Shown: one piece after another, positions 54,060 through 62,112 of the stretch
Position numbering within the stretch: the first letter of the stretch is position 1
How the letters are laid out: the number at the start of each line of letters is the position of its first letter
Notes under the pieces: generated by a model
Seen by the model: the letters and a program-made list of their open reading frames with translations, nothing else
The model's database searches: none
Told to the model about the DNA's origin: nothing
NCBI RefSeq assembly: GCF_001591385.1
Contig: NZ_BCUU01000004.1
Location: forward strand, 62,001 to 126,000
Reading direction: 5' to 3'
Source: Variovorax soli NBRC 106424
GTDB taxonomy: Bacteria > Pseudomonadota > Gammaproteobacteria > Burkholderiales > Burkholderiaceae_C
Length of the DNA: 64,000 nucleotides
Position numbers and translations under genes: made by a program

Positions 54060-54689
54060 TCACCGCCGCCGGTCGAGCGCAAGGATGGACACACCCGCGG
54101 CGATGAAGGTCAGCCCCGCCCCCACGTTGGCGCCCACCACCAGCCGCGGCCTGCGCGACAGCGCCTGGCTCAGCTGCGCGGCGAAGGCGCCGAGCACGGT
54201 GAAGATGATGGCCGTCAGCACCGCGAAGATGGCGCCGTACACCAGCATCTGCGCCGGCACCGAGCCGCGTGTGGCGGCGCAGAACTGCGGAATGAAGGCC
54301 ACCACGAACAGGCCCGGCTTGGGGTTGAGCACATTCGACAGCAGCCCGGTGAGAAACACCCGCTTCAAGGGCTGCTGCGCGGCCGGCACGAAGGAGATGA
54401 GGCTGCGCGAGAAGATGGCCTTGCAGCCCAGCCACAGCAGGTAGGTGGCGCCCACCGCCTTCACCACCCAGAAGGCGAGCGGCGAAGTTTGCAGCACCAG
54501 TGCCAGCCCCAGCGTGGCCGCGACGGTGTGCACCATGATGCCCAGGCCCGCCCCCACCGAGGACAGCGCCGCGGCCAGCCGCCCCTGGCTCAGGCCGCGG
54601 CTGATGGCCAGGATGTTGTCGGGCCCCGGCGCGATCACCACCACGAGCACGGCAATCAGGTAGGCCAGGAGAACGTCGTTCGGGAACAT
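54060..54689 (-). CDS. LysE family translocator
   Basis: This 209-residue membrane protein has about six helices with the LysE/RhtB signature VVVIAPGPDNILAISRGLSQGRLAAALSSVGAGLGIMVHTVAATLG and later LTGLLSNVLNPKPGLFVVAFIPQF. Members export amino acids or their analogues. The specific solute is unknown. The start ATG 54689 gives a normal N-terminus (FPNDVLLAYL); an ORF extends upstream but lacks the family's start. It lies 25 bp downstream of the DUF1697 gene. Confidence 0.9.
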   Translation of the reverse strand: MFPNDVLLAYLIAVLVVVIAPGPDNILAISRGLSQGRLAAALSSVGAGLGIMVHTVAATLGLALVLQTSPLAFWVVKAVGATYLLWLGCKAIFSRSLISFVPAAQQPLKRVFLTGLLSNVLNPKPGLFVVAFIPQFCAATRGSVPAQMLVYGAIFAVLTAIIFTVLGAFAAQLSQALSRRPRLVVGANVGAGLTFIAAGVSILALDRRR

Positions 54690-54714
54690 GGGAGTCCTTG
54701 GAGAAAAAGAGCCA

Positions 54715-55230
54715 TCAGGCGTCGGCGCATTTGGCGACCGTGTCCCAGGTGCGCGTGGTGATGTCCTTGCCGAAGGTGCGCTCGATGAGCCGCATGAACA
54801 CCGGGCCGTTGTCGGTGGGCACATACGCCGAGAACACCTCGCGCCCGATCATGCACAGCACCGCCGACTCGTGCTGCGCCAGCGGCAGCGCCGCCTTCGG
54901 GGCATGCGCCTCGCGCAAAAAGCTCACCACCCGCTTGGCCTTGGCCGGCACGCCGTGCGCGGCGAAGGGGTCGGTGGCGAGCAATTCGCGCAGGTGCGAG
55001 ACCGGCCGCACGATGGTGTAGAAGCTGCGGCCCAGCGCCTTGTGCATGGCCGCCTCGCACTTGCGCGCGAGCGCCGGCTCGGACGCAGCGCGCGCATCGA
55101 ACACCACGTTGCCGCTCGACAGGACAGTGCGCACGTTGGTGAAGCCGGCGGCCTCGAAGCACTTCTTGAGCTCGGGCATCTTGGCATTCATCGGGCTCAC
55201 GCCCCGCAGGAAGGCGACGTACCTGGGCAT
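54715..55230 (-). CDS. DUF1697 family protein
   Basis: This 171-residue protein has the DUF1697 opening RYVAFLRGVSPMNAKMPELKKCFEAAGFTNVRTVLSSGNVVFDA. The family usually reads LRGINVGG; here it is SPMN. The later KDITTRTWDTVAKC replaces the usual TRNWNTV segment. The function of the family is unknown. It lies between the SRPBCC gene and the LysE gene in a run of same-direction small genes. Confidence 0.87.
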   Translation of the reverse strand: MPRYVAFLRGVSPMNAKMPELKKCFEAAGFTNVRTVLSSGNVVFDARAASEPALARKCEAAMHKALGRSFYTIVRPVSHLRELLATDPFAAHGVPAKAKRVVSFLREAHAPKAALPLAQHESAVLCMIGREVFSAYVPTDNGPVFMRLIERTFGKDITTRTWDTVAKCADA

Positions 55231-55236
55231 GCCCGG

Positions 55237-55653
55237 CTAGCGGCGCGCCTGCACGTGCCGCGCAAAGTTGTCGAGGATCGCCTGCCAGCCTTCGCGCTGC
55301 TGCTCGAGCGGAAATTCGTTCTCGGGGTCGAAGCTCACGCGCACCAGCACGCCGCCATCGCCCTGGTCGATGAATTCCACCGTGGCGCTGCGCTCACCGA
55401 AGGCGTAGTCGATGCGCTGGTTCGGCACGATCCGCGTGTAGGTGCCGGCAAAGTCGAAACCCATGCTGCCGTCCTTGGCCTCCATGCGCGAAGAAAAGGC
55501 ACCGCCCTCGCGCAGGTCCACCGTGGCGGCCGTGGTGTGCCAGTCGGGCGATGCGGCGTTCCACTGCCGGATGTCTTCGGGCGTGGTGTAGGCGCGCCAG
55601 ACTTCGGCGACGGGGGCGCGGACGCAGGTCTCGACGGTGATCTTCGATGTCAT
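55237..55653 (-). CDS. SRPBCC/AHSA1-type protein
   Basis: This 138-residue START-like protein has KITVETCVRAPVAEVWRAYTTPEDIRQWNAASPDWHTTAATVDLREGGAF and the terminal EGWQAILDNFARHVQ, as in AHSA1/YdhG-like hydrophobic-ligand proteins. The function is unknown, and homologues are often annotated as activators of Hsp90 ATPase only by similarity. It lies 6 bp upstream of DUF1697 and 40 bp downstream of the YdeI-like gene. Confidence 0.87.
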   Translation of the reverse strand: MTSKITVETCVRAPVAEVWRAYTTPEDIRQWNAASPDWHTTAATVDLREGGAFSSRMEAKDGSMGFDFAGTYTRIVPNQRIDYAFGERSATVEFIDQGDGGVLVRVSFDPENEFPLEQQREGWQAILDNFARHVQARR

Positions 55654-55693
55654 GGAATCTCCAAAAAAAGGATGGTTCTGGAAAGCCGCGTTT

Positions 55694-56374
55694 CTACTTC
55701 AAGTCGTCCTCGCCGCGCCCTGCCGCCTCGCGCTTCTTCTTCTCCGGCATCAGGTGGATGGTCTCGCCCCGCGCCAGCATGGCCACCAGCTGCTCGATGC
55801 GCCGCGCCCGCGTGGCCGGCAGCTTGGGCTCCTGCACGCGGTAGAGGATGGCGAAGCGGTTCGCGCCGTTGAGCTTCGCGAAGAATTGGGCGGCGGCCTG
55901 GTTGGCATCCAGCGCCGCCTGCAGGTCGGGCGGAACAGTGGCTTCGCTCTGCGATGCGTAGGCCGCCTCCCATCGCCCGTCGGCCTTGGCGGCCTCCACC
56001 TGCGCCAGGCCCGCCGGCTGCAAGCGGCCCTCGTCGATCAGGCGCAGCGCCGTGCGGCAGTTGACCTGTGACCACTTGCTGCGCGCCTGGCGCGGCGTGA
56101 AGCGCACCAGCCACCACAGGTCGTCGTAGCCCTGGAGCTGGCCGTCGATCCAGCCGTGGCACAGCGCCTCCTCGATGGCCTCGGCCCGGCCCACACTCGG
56201 CGCGGGATTGCCTTTTTTCGCGAGCTTGAGCCACAGGCCCTTTTCCTTGCCGCCATGGCGCGCCAGCCAGCGCCGCCAGGCCGCGGCGTCGGCAAAAGGC
56301 AGGATCGGCAGTCCGGCCAGGGTTTCGGACTCGGCGAATGCTGGGGCTTGCGAATCGGGACGGCGGGTGCTCAT
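55694..56374 (-). CDS. YdeI/OmpD-associated family protein
   Basis: This 226-residue protein opens with LAGLPILPFADAAAWRRWLARHGGKEKGLWLKLAKKG and IEEALCHGWIDGQLQGYDDLWWLVRFTPRQARSKWSQVN. Its C-terminal helical region has FFAKLNGANRFAILYRVQEPKLPATRARRIEQLVAMLARGE, which marks the YdeI/OmpdA group. These proteins are small cytosolic factors of unclear function, linked to membrane permeability or bacteriocin protection in some reports. It is the first gene of the leftward small-gene run. Confidence 0.87.
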   Translation of the reverse strand: MSTRRPDSQAPAFAESETLAGLPILPFADAAAWRRWLARHGGKEKGLWLKLAKKGNPAPSVGRAEAIEEALCHGWIDGQLQGYDDLWWLVRFTPRQARSKWSQVNCRTALRLIDEGRLQPAGLAQVEAAKADGRWEAAYASQSEATVPPDLQAALDANQAAAQFFAKLNGANRFAILYRVQEPKLPATRARRIEQLVAMLARGETIHLMPEKKKREAAGRGEDDLK

Positions 56375-56496
56375 CGCGGCACATTGTGGCGGAGCGTGCA
56401 GGCGGGCGCATGCCGGCGCGCGCCGGTCATCGACGCGGGGTCATCCGCCGCGCCGCCGGCAGGCGGCGCCGGTTGCCGCTAGAGTCGACAGCCCCC

Positions 56497-57732
56497 ATGT
56501 CCTCCCTTCCCCGCTCTACTGCGGACGGCCCGCATGCCGCCACCGCCGCGCCCAGCCTTGCCCGCCAGTGGCTGCTGGGCGCCAGCCTGATCCTGATCGC
56601 CTTCAACCTGCGGCCCGTGTTCGGCAGCATCTCGGTGCTGCTGCCCGAGGTGATGCGCGACACCGGCATGGGGCCGACGGGCGCCAGCCTGCTCACCACC
56701 CTGCCGCTGCTGTGCCTGGGCATCTTCGCCATTCCGGCGCCGGCGCTGGCCCGGCGCTTCGGGCCCGAGCGCGTGCTGCTGGGCGCCCTGCTCTTGATCT
56801 GCGTGGGCACGCTGCTGCGCGGCACGGGCCACCTGGGCGTGCTGTTCATGTCCACGGCGCTGGCGGGCGCCGGCATCGCGGTGGGCAACGTGCTGCTGCC
56901 GGGCCTGGTCAAGCGCGACTTCGCACGGCACGCGGCCATGATGACGGGCCTGTACACGCTCGCGGTGTGCGGCGGCGCCTCCAGCTCCACCGCCTTCACG
57001 GTGCCGCTGGAGCGCAACGTGTTCCACGGCCAATGGGCGCTGACGCTGGCCGCCTGGGCCCTGCCGGCGGCGCTGGTGCTGATCCTGTGGGCGCCGCAGG
57101 CGCTGGCCGCCCGGCCACTGCCGGCGCATGCGCAGGTGCGCAGCGGCAGCCTGTGGCACGACCGGCTGGCCTGGCAGGTGATGGGCTTCATGGGCCTGCA
57201 GTCCGCCCTCGCCTACATCGTGCTGGGCTGGCTCGCGCCCCTGCTGCGCGAACGCGGGCTCGACGGCGCGGAAGCGGGCTATGTGGTGGCGGTGTCGATC
57301 CTCGTGCAGTTGGGCAGTTGCCTGGTCACGCCCTCGATCGCGGCGCGCTGCCGTGACCAGCGCGCGCTGGCAGTGGCCATGGCCGTCATCACCTGCACGG
57401 CGATGCTGGCCTTCATCTTCGCGCCGCTGTCCGGGCGCTGGTTGTGGGCCGTGCTGCTGGGCCTGGGCCAGGGCGGGGCCTTTGCGCTGGCGCTCACCCT
57501 CATCGTGCTGCGCTCGCCCGATGCGGGCACCACGGCCCAGCTGTCGGCCATGGCGCAGGGCGGCGGCTACATCCTGGCCTCCGCCGGTCCGCTGCTGGCC
57601 GGCCTGCTGCGCGGCTGGACCGGCAGCTTCGAGTCCTCCGCCATCTTGTTCGTGATCGTCTCGCTGGCAATGGCCTGGTGCGGATGGGGGGCGGGACGGC
57701 GGCTGCTGGTCAAACCCCGCGCCCAGTCCTAG
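56497..57732 (+). CDS. MFS transporter, CynX/NimT type
   Basis: This 411-residue major facilitator has 12 predicted helices. The N-terminal LIAFNLRPVFGSISVLLPEVMRDTGMGPTGASLLTTLPLLCLGIFAIPAPALARRFGPERVLL is characteristic of the CynX/YycB/NimT group (cyanate and nitroimidazole permeases). The substrate is not predictable. ATG 56497 is chosen because the upstream in-frame region is not family-like. Its stop codon lies inside an inverted repeat shared with the start of the next gene. Confidence 0.87.
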   Translation: MSSLPRSTADGPHAATAAPSLARQWLLGASLILIAFNLRPVFGSISVLLPEVMRDTGMGPTGASLLTTLPLLCLGIFAIPAPALARRFGPERVLLGALLLICVGTLLRGTGHLGVLFMSTALAGAGIAVGNVLLPGLVKRDFARHAAMMTGLYTLAVCGGASSSTAFTVPLERNVFHGQWALTLAAWALPAALVLILWAPQALAARPLPAHAQVRSGSLWHDRLAWQVMGFMGLQSALAYIVLGWLAPLLRERGLDGAEAGYVVAVSILVQLGSCLVTPSIAARCRDQRALAVAMAVITCTAMLAFIFAPLSGRWLWAVLLGLGQGGAFALALTLIVLRSPDAGTTAQLSAMAQGGGYILASAGPLLAGLLRGWTGSFESSAILFVIVSLAMAWCGWGAGRRLLVKPRAQS

Positions 57733-57739
57733 ACTGGGC
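57721..57739. promoter_or_regulatory. Hairpin spanning the MFS stop and hydratase start
   Basis: GCCCAGTC-CTA-GACTGGGC is a perfect 8-bp stem with a 3-nt loop. It includes the MFS stop codon (TAG 57730-57732) and ends 1 bp before the hydratase ATG. Ribosomes reaching the MFS stop would melt it, a possible basis for translational coupling. Confidence 0.45.
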
Positions 57740-57740
57740 C

Positions 57741-58550
57741 ATGACCCTCACGCCCGAACTTTTGCTGCAGCACAGCGACGCCGGCACGCTGTGGCCTGCG
57801 CAAGACCGCGATGCCGGCAACTGGCCCGACCTCGAGGTGGCCTACCGCGACGCACTGGCGGTGCGCGCGCTGCGCGAGAAACGCGGCGAGCAGCCGGTGG
57901 GCTTCAAGGTCGGCTTCACCAACCGGACCATCTGGGAGCGCTACGGCGTCTTCGCGCCCATCTGGGGCACCGTGTGGAACACCACGTTGACCCGGGCCGA
58001 GGGCGATGAAGGCCGCCTGAGCCTGGCCCAGCTGGCCCAGCCGCGGCTGGAGCCCGAGGTGGTGTTCGGCATGCGCGCCACGCCGCCGCGCGCGCCCACG
58101 CTCGAAGCGCTGTTCGAATGCATCGACTGGCTCGCGCCGGGCTTCGAGGTCGTGCAGTCGCATTGCGAGAACTGGAAGTTCAGCGCGCCCGAGACGGTGG
58201 CCGACAGCGGCCTGCATGGCCGCCTCCTGGTGGGCCGTGCCACGCCGGTGCGCGCGCTCTCCAGCAGCGGCGAAGCGCTCGACAAGCTGCTGGCCGCCTG
58301 CACCGTGCGCCTGTCGCATGGCGACCAGCAGATGGACCTCGGCCAGGGCGCCAACGTGCTGGACGGCCCGCTGCATGCGCTGCTGCATTTCGTCGAGGAA
58401 CTGCAGGACTATGCCGGCGCCCCCGAGATCAAGCCCGGCGACGTGGTCACCACCGGCACCTGGACCGATGCATGGCCGGTGCAGCCAGGCCAGCAGTGGC
58501 GTGCCGATTTTGCGGCGCCGCTGCCACCCCTGACCGTGCGCTTCGCCTGA
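57741..58550 (+). CDS. 2-Keto-4-pentenoate hydratase/FAH-superfamily protein
   Basis: This 269-residue protein of the MhpD/hydratase branch has PVGFKVGFTNRTIWERYGVFAPIWGTVW (near 52-80). The metal Glu pair lies in QPRLEPEVVFGM (near 110), with HCENWKF and the late GDVVTTGTWTDAWPVQPGQQW. Such enzymes hydrate 2-hydroxypenta-2,4-dienoate or decarboxylate oxalocrotonate in meta-cleavage pathways. No neighbouring meta-cleavage genes are present, so its pathway is unclear. It starts 8 bp after the MFS stop within a hairpin. Confidence 0.85.
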   Translation: MTLTPELLLQHSDAGTLWPAQDRDAGNWPDLEVAYRDALAVRALREKRGEQPVGFKVGFTNRTIWERYGVFAPIWGTVWNTTLTRAEGDEGRLSLAQLAQPRLEPEVVFGMRATPPRAPTLEALFECIDWLAPGFEVVQSHCENWKFSAPETVADSGLHGRLLVGRATPVRALSSSGEALDKLLAACTVRLSHGDQQMDLGQGANVLDGPLHALLHFVEELQDYAGAPEIKPGDVVTTGTWTDAWPVQPGQQWRADFAAPLPPLTVRFA

Positions 58551-58566
58551 CCCGCCACGCGGCGGC

Positions 58567-59202
58567 ATGCTGTGCCTGCCACTGCCCCCAGGGTTGACAG
58601 GCCACATAGGCCGGACCCACCATGCGGCGGTGGACGATGACGACCGACAACAACAGGGGTCAGGCATCAGCTGGCTTCTGGCCTGGCTGATCTTCGGACT
58701 GCTGGCGGCCCGCGAGGTCGGCGCGCTCGCCGTGCGCGCAGGCGGCGACTGGGGCGCGCTGCTGTCGCTGGCATTCCTGGTCGGCAGCGTAGGCTGCCTG
58801 AGCGTTCTTCTTGCGGGGGCCACGCGGAACGCGCGACCGACCCGCGCCCTTGCGCCCACCCTGGTTTCGCTTTTGGCGCTGCTGGGCTGCCTGTGGGCGC
58901 TCTACGGCCCTGGCGAACCGACGGGCAGCATCACCACGCTCCTGTTCGGCCTCGCCTATTCCACGCTCTGCCTGGTTGCAGGCCTTGTCTCGCTGGCGGT
59001 CGCACGGCATCGGTACCGCGCCAACGAGGCCCGCATTGCCGACGCCCGCGCGGAACACGAGCGGCGCCGGCGCATGGACGGCGTGCGCGCCGAAACCTCG
59101 GCGCTGATGGCAGCCGCCACCGTCCGCACCGATGACGATGATCCGCTCGGCCCCGAGGGCGACTTCGTGCTGCCGTCGCGGCCCAAGTGGGAAGAAAGCT
59201 AG
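58567..59202 (+). CDS. Hypothetical four-helix membrane protein
   Basis: I do not recognise this protein, which has up to 211 residues. It shows four hydrophobic helices (about residues 37-55, 64-84, 93-113, 121-145), then a charged, likely coiled-coil helix (RANEARIADARAEHERRRRMDG) and an acidic tail containing TDDDDPLGPEGDFVLPS. The start is uncertain: ATG 58567 gives a Pro/His-rich leader, while GTG 58633 begins just before the first helix. It lies between the hydratase and the antiporter genes. The composition is GC-rich like its neighbours. Confidence 0.6.
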   Translation: MLCLPLPPGLTGHIGRTHHAAVDDDDRQQQGSGISWLLAWLIFGLLAAREVGALAVRAGGDWGALLSLAFLVGSVGCLSVLLAGATRNARPTRALAPTLVSLLALLGCLWALYGPGEPTGSITTLLFGLAYSTLCLVAGLVSLAVARHRYRANEARIADARAEHERRRRMDGVRAETSALMAAATVRTDDDDPLGPEGDFVLPSRPKWEES

Positions 59203-59272
59203 CGCGCTGCCATCCGGCACCGGCGCCTGAACTACCATCGGCGCCCCTTCGTCTTCGCACCGCGGTTCGCGC

Positions 59273-60535
59273 ATGTCCGTCACTGTCCTGCTGCTCCAGC
59301 TCATCGTCATCCTTGGCACCGCGCGCGCCTGCGGCTGGTTGCTGCGCCATCTCGGCCAGCCTGCCGTGGTGGGCGAGATGGCAGCGGGCCTGATGCTCGG
59401 CCCGATCGTCATGGGCGCGCTGTTCCCGCAATGGCATGCGCAGCTCTTTGCGCCGAACGCGCTCGCCGGCCTGCAGGCCCTGGCCACCGTGGGGCTGGTG
59501 CTGTTCATGTTCGTGGTGGGGCTGGAGCTGCGTTCGCACCAGGGCATGCGCTCGCTCCTCAAGTCGGCCGGCGCGGTCGGCGCGCTGAGCGTGGCCGTGC
59601 CCCTGGCGCTGGGCGTGGCCGTGGCGCCGCTGCTGTATCCGGGCCTGGTGCCGGCGGGCGTCGGCTTCTGGCCCTTTGCCGGCTTCATGGCGGCCGCCCT
59701 GTCGATCACCGCCTTCCCGGTGATGGCGCGCATCCTGAAGGACCGGGGGCAGACGCACACCGCCTTCGGGCAGCTGGCCATGGGCGCGGCGGCGGTGGCG
59801 GATGTCTTCGCCTGGATCCTGCTGGCGGTCGTGGTGGCCTGGGCCGGTTCGCACCAAGGCCTGGCCGGCCTGGTGAAGACGGCGGGCGGCGTGGTGGCCA
59901 TGCTGGCATTGCTGTACTGGGTCGTGCGGCCCGGCTTCGGCTGGCTGCTGCGCCGCCATGCGCCCGACGGCGACCCTTCGGCCTCGGTGATGGCCTTGCT
60001 CATGCTCGGCCTGCTGGGCACCGCGCTGTTCAGCGAATGGGTCGGCCTGCATTCGGTCTTCGGTGCCTTCCTGTTCGGTGCGATCCTGCCGCGCGACGAG
60101 CGCCTGCTGGACTCGCTCGTCCAGCGCATCGAGCCCATGTCCATTGCGGTGCTGATGCCGCTGTTCTTCGCGCTGGCCGGCCTCGGGACCACGGCCGACG
60201 CCTTCGTCTCGGGCAGCCTGGTGCTGGGTCTGCTGGTCGTCGTCGTGGCGGCCGCGGGCAAGATCGTCGGCGGCGCGGCGGGCGCACGACTGTCGGGCTA
60301 CGGCTGGCGCGACAGCCTGGCCACCGGCTCGCTGATGAACGCGCGCGGCCTCATGGAGCTGATCGTGATGAAGATCGGGCTGGACGCCGGCCTCATCGGC
60401 CCGCAGCTGTTCACCATGCTGCTGGTGATGGCCCTGGTCACCACCGCCATGACCAGCCCGCTGCTGAGCCTGATCCATGGCCGCAGCACGGCGGCTTCCC
60501 CGCAGGCCGATGCCACCGGGGAATGCCGGCCCTGA
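59273..60535 (+). CDS. CPA2 family cation:proton antiporter
   Basis: This 420-residue antiporter has about 12 helices with the Na+/H+-exchanger signature RHLGQPAVVGEMAAGLMLGPIVMGALFP (near 25-55) and VGLVLFMFVVGLELRS. The C-terminal GLMELIVMKIGLDAGLIGPQLFTMLLVMALVTTAMTSPLL is typical of KefB-like antiporters. It lacks the RCK domain present in KefC, so it probably responds to other signals or acts unregulated. It lies 70 bp after the hypothetical gene. Confidence 0.88.
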   Translation: MSVTVLLLQLIVILGTARACGWLLRHLGQPAVVGEMAAGLMLGPIVMGALFPQWHAQLFAPNALAGLQALATVGLVLFMFVVGLELRSHQGMRSLLKSAGAVGALSVAVPLALGVAVAPLLYPGLVPAGVGFWPFAGFMAAALSITAFPVMARILKDRGQTHTAFGQLAMGAAAVADVFAWILLAVVVAWAGSHQGLAGLVKTAGGVVAMLALLYWVVRPGFGWLLRRHAPDGDPSASVMALLMLGLLGTALFSEWVGLHSVFGAFLFGAILPRDERLLDSLVQRIEPMSIAVLMPLFFALAGLGTTADAFVSGSLVLGLLVVVVAAAGKIVGGAAGARLSGYGWRDSLATGSLMNARGLMELIVMKIGLDAGLIGPQLFTMLLVMALVTTAMTSPLLSLIHGRSTAASPQADATGECRP

Positions 60536-60571
60536 AAACACGCGCTGCGCTGCATTCATAGAATCGGGCGA

Positions 60572-61162
60572 ATGGCATTCCATGAACCCGACTACGCACC
60601 CGACGCCTTCGAGGTCCGGGTGAGCGAACTGCTGGTCGCCACGCCCGAGGGCAGCGACCAGCTCATCGACAAGGCCGTCCCCGAGGTGCTGCGCATGATC
60701 CGCGAGCACCTGAAGATGGACGTGGTGTTCGTTTCCGAATTCGTCGACGGCCAGCGCGTGTTCCGCCGCGTGGACACCGCGCCCACGGCGCGGGTGATCG
60801 AGGCGGGGCAATCGTCGCCGCTGGAGCAGTCGTTCTGCCAGCGCGTGATCGACGGGCGCCTGCCGCGCCTGGTGCGCGACCTGGCGCAGGAGCCGAGCCT
60901 GCCCGAGCTGCCGCCCACCGACTTTCCCATTGGCGCGCACCTGAGCACGCCCATCGTGCTGAGCGACGGGCGTGTCTATGGCACCCTGTGCTGCTTCAGC
61001 TTCGCGCCCAATCCGGAACTCACCGAGCGCGACCTGAAGAAGCTGGAGCTGTCAGCCCAGCTCACTGCGCGCAAGATCAACGAGGGCCTGGCGCGCGCGG
61101 CCGACAAGGCCATGGCCAACTGGTCGCTCGAGCCGCAGGCGCCACCGGCGCCCAGGCGCTGA
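60572..61162 (+). CDS. GAF domain protein
   Basis: This 196-residue protein is a single GAF domain (residues 20-165), with EVLRMIREHLKMDVVFVSEFVDGQRVFRRVDTAP and DFPIGAHLSTPIVLSDGRVYGTLCCFSFAP. It has a short Ala/Pro-rich tail. There is no attached kinase, GGDEF or HTH domain, so it may bind a small molecule and act on a partner, or be a free-standing sensor. It starts 36 bp after the antiporter gene. Confidence 0.85.
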   Translation: MAFHEPDYAPDAFEVRVSELLVATPEGSDQLIDKAVPEVLRMIREHLKMDVVFVSEFVDGQRVFRRVDTAPTARVIEAGQSSPLEQSFCQRVIDGRLPRLVRDLAQEPSLPELPPTDFPIGAHLSTPIVLSDGRVYGTLCCFSFAPNPELTERDLKKLELSAQLTARKINEGLARAADKAMANWSLEPQAPPAPRR

Positions 61163-61180
61163 GGGGCGCCCGGCGCCGGC

Positions 61181-61930
61181 TCAATACGCCGCCACGGCGC
61201 GTTCGTTGTCGGCCAGCGGATAGCTCAGCGACGGATACCAGTCCTTGCCGCGGCCCTGCGGCGTCATGTCCAGGATGTTCCACAGCGGCATCGGATCGGG
61301 CGCGCCGCGAGGATCCTGGCCCGGGTCGGCGGTTTCCATGCCCATCTCGCTGCCCCAGAAATGGCGGATGGTGCTGCCCTCGCGCTTGAACACGTTGAAC
61401 ATCGCGTTGTCCTGGCCCGAGGCCGGATCCTCGTTCGCATAGTCCTGGTTGTAGGTGGTGCCGCCGCTGGAATACAGGCGCAGGTGGCGCCAGCCGCGCT
61501 CGATGGCAAAGGACATCATGCGGCTGATGGGCGAGCGCGCCACCACCACGAAGGCGGTGCGCTGCAGGATGTCGGGCATCTCGCCGTCCAGCGCGCTGAG
61601 CATGGACGTGCACATGGGACACGGCCGCTCGCGCTGCGGGCCGTACATCCAGTTGTAGACGACCAGCGAATCGTGGTCGCCGAAAAGCTCGGACAGGAGC
61701 ACCGCGCCGTGCTTGCCCTGGAAAGCGTAGTCGTGCGGCACCTCGCCGCCGGGCGGCAGCGCGCGCCGCTGTGCCGCCACGCGCTCGATGTGCCGGCGCA
61801 GCTCGATCTCCTCGGCCAGCAGGGCCAGCCGGGCATCGCGGTAGGCCGGGCTTTCGCCCGGAAAACGCCACTGGGTGCGGCGGGCCAGTTCGATGGCGGA
61901 AGGCAATTCGCGATCTTCGGCGGCGGGCAT
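61181..61930 (-). CDS. DUF899 family thioredoxin-like protein
   Basis: This 249-residue protein of the DUF899 group has a helical N-terminus, ELARRTQWRFPGESPAYRDARLALLAEEIELRRHIERVAAQRRALP. A thioredoxin-like core follows, with DHDSLVVYNWMYGPQRERPCPMCTSMLSALDGEMPDILQRTAFVVVARSPISRMMSFAIERGWRHLRLYSSGGTTYN. The CPMC pair (near residue 103) is the apparent redox site. The actual function is unknown. It converges with the GAF gene (18 bp between stops). Confidence 0.87.
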   Translation of the reverse strand: MPAAEDRELPSAIELARRTQWRFPGESPAYRDARLALLAEEIELRRHIERVAAQRRALPPGGEVPHDYAFQGKHGAVLLSELFGDHDSLVVYNWMYGPQRERPCPMCTSMLSALDGEMPDILQRTAFVVVARSPISRMMSFAIERGWRHLRLYSSGGTTYNQDYANEDPASGQDNAMFNVFKREGSTIRHFWGSEMGMETADPGQDPRGAPDPMPLWNILDMTPQGRGKDWYPSLSYPLADNERAVAAY

Positions 61931-62054
61931 GCGTGTCTCCTGGTTGGCTTCGGTTGGACGTCGACATGGTGGCGCTGCATGTGGAGCGCGTCTGCGGGAG
62001 AGCGCCTACAGCGCGCGTGGGCGCCAGCGTACGCCGGGCGCGACTGGAACAAGA

Positions 62055-62083
62055 GAAAAGGGAGCACGGCGTGCTCCCTTTTC
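62055..62083 (-). terminator. Intrinsic terminator after the penicillin-acylase-family gene
   Basis: GAAAAGGGAGCAC (62055-62067) and GTGCTCCCTTTTC (62071-62083) are perfect 13-bp inverted arms around GGC. On the minus strand the stem is followed by TTTTCTCTTGTT-like sequence. It lies 30 bp past the acylase stop. Confidence 0.7.
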
Positions 62084-62112
62084 CTGCGTGGCGCAACGAG
62101 CGCGGCGAACGG

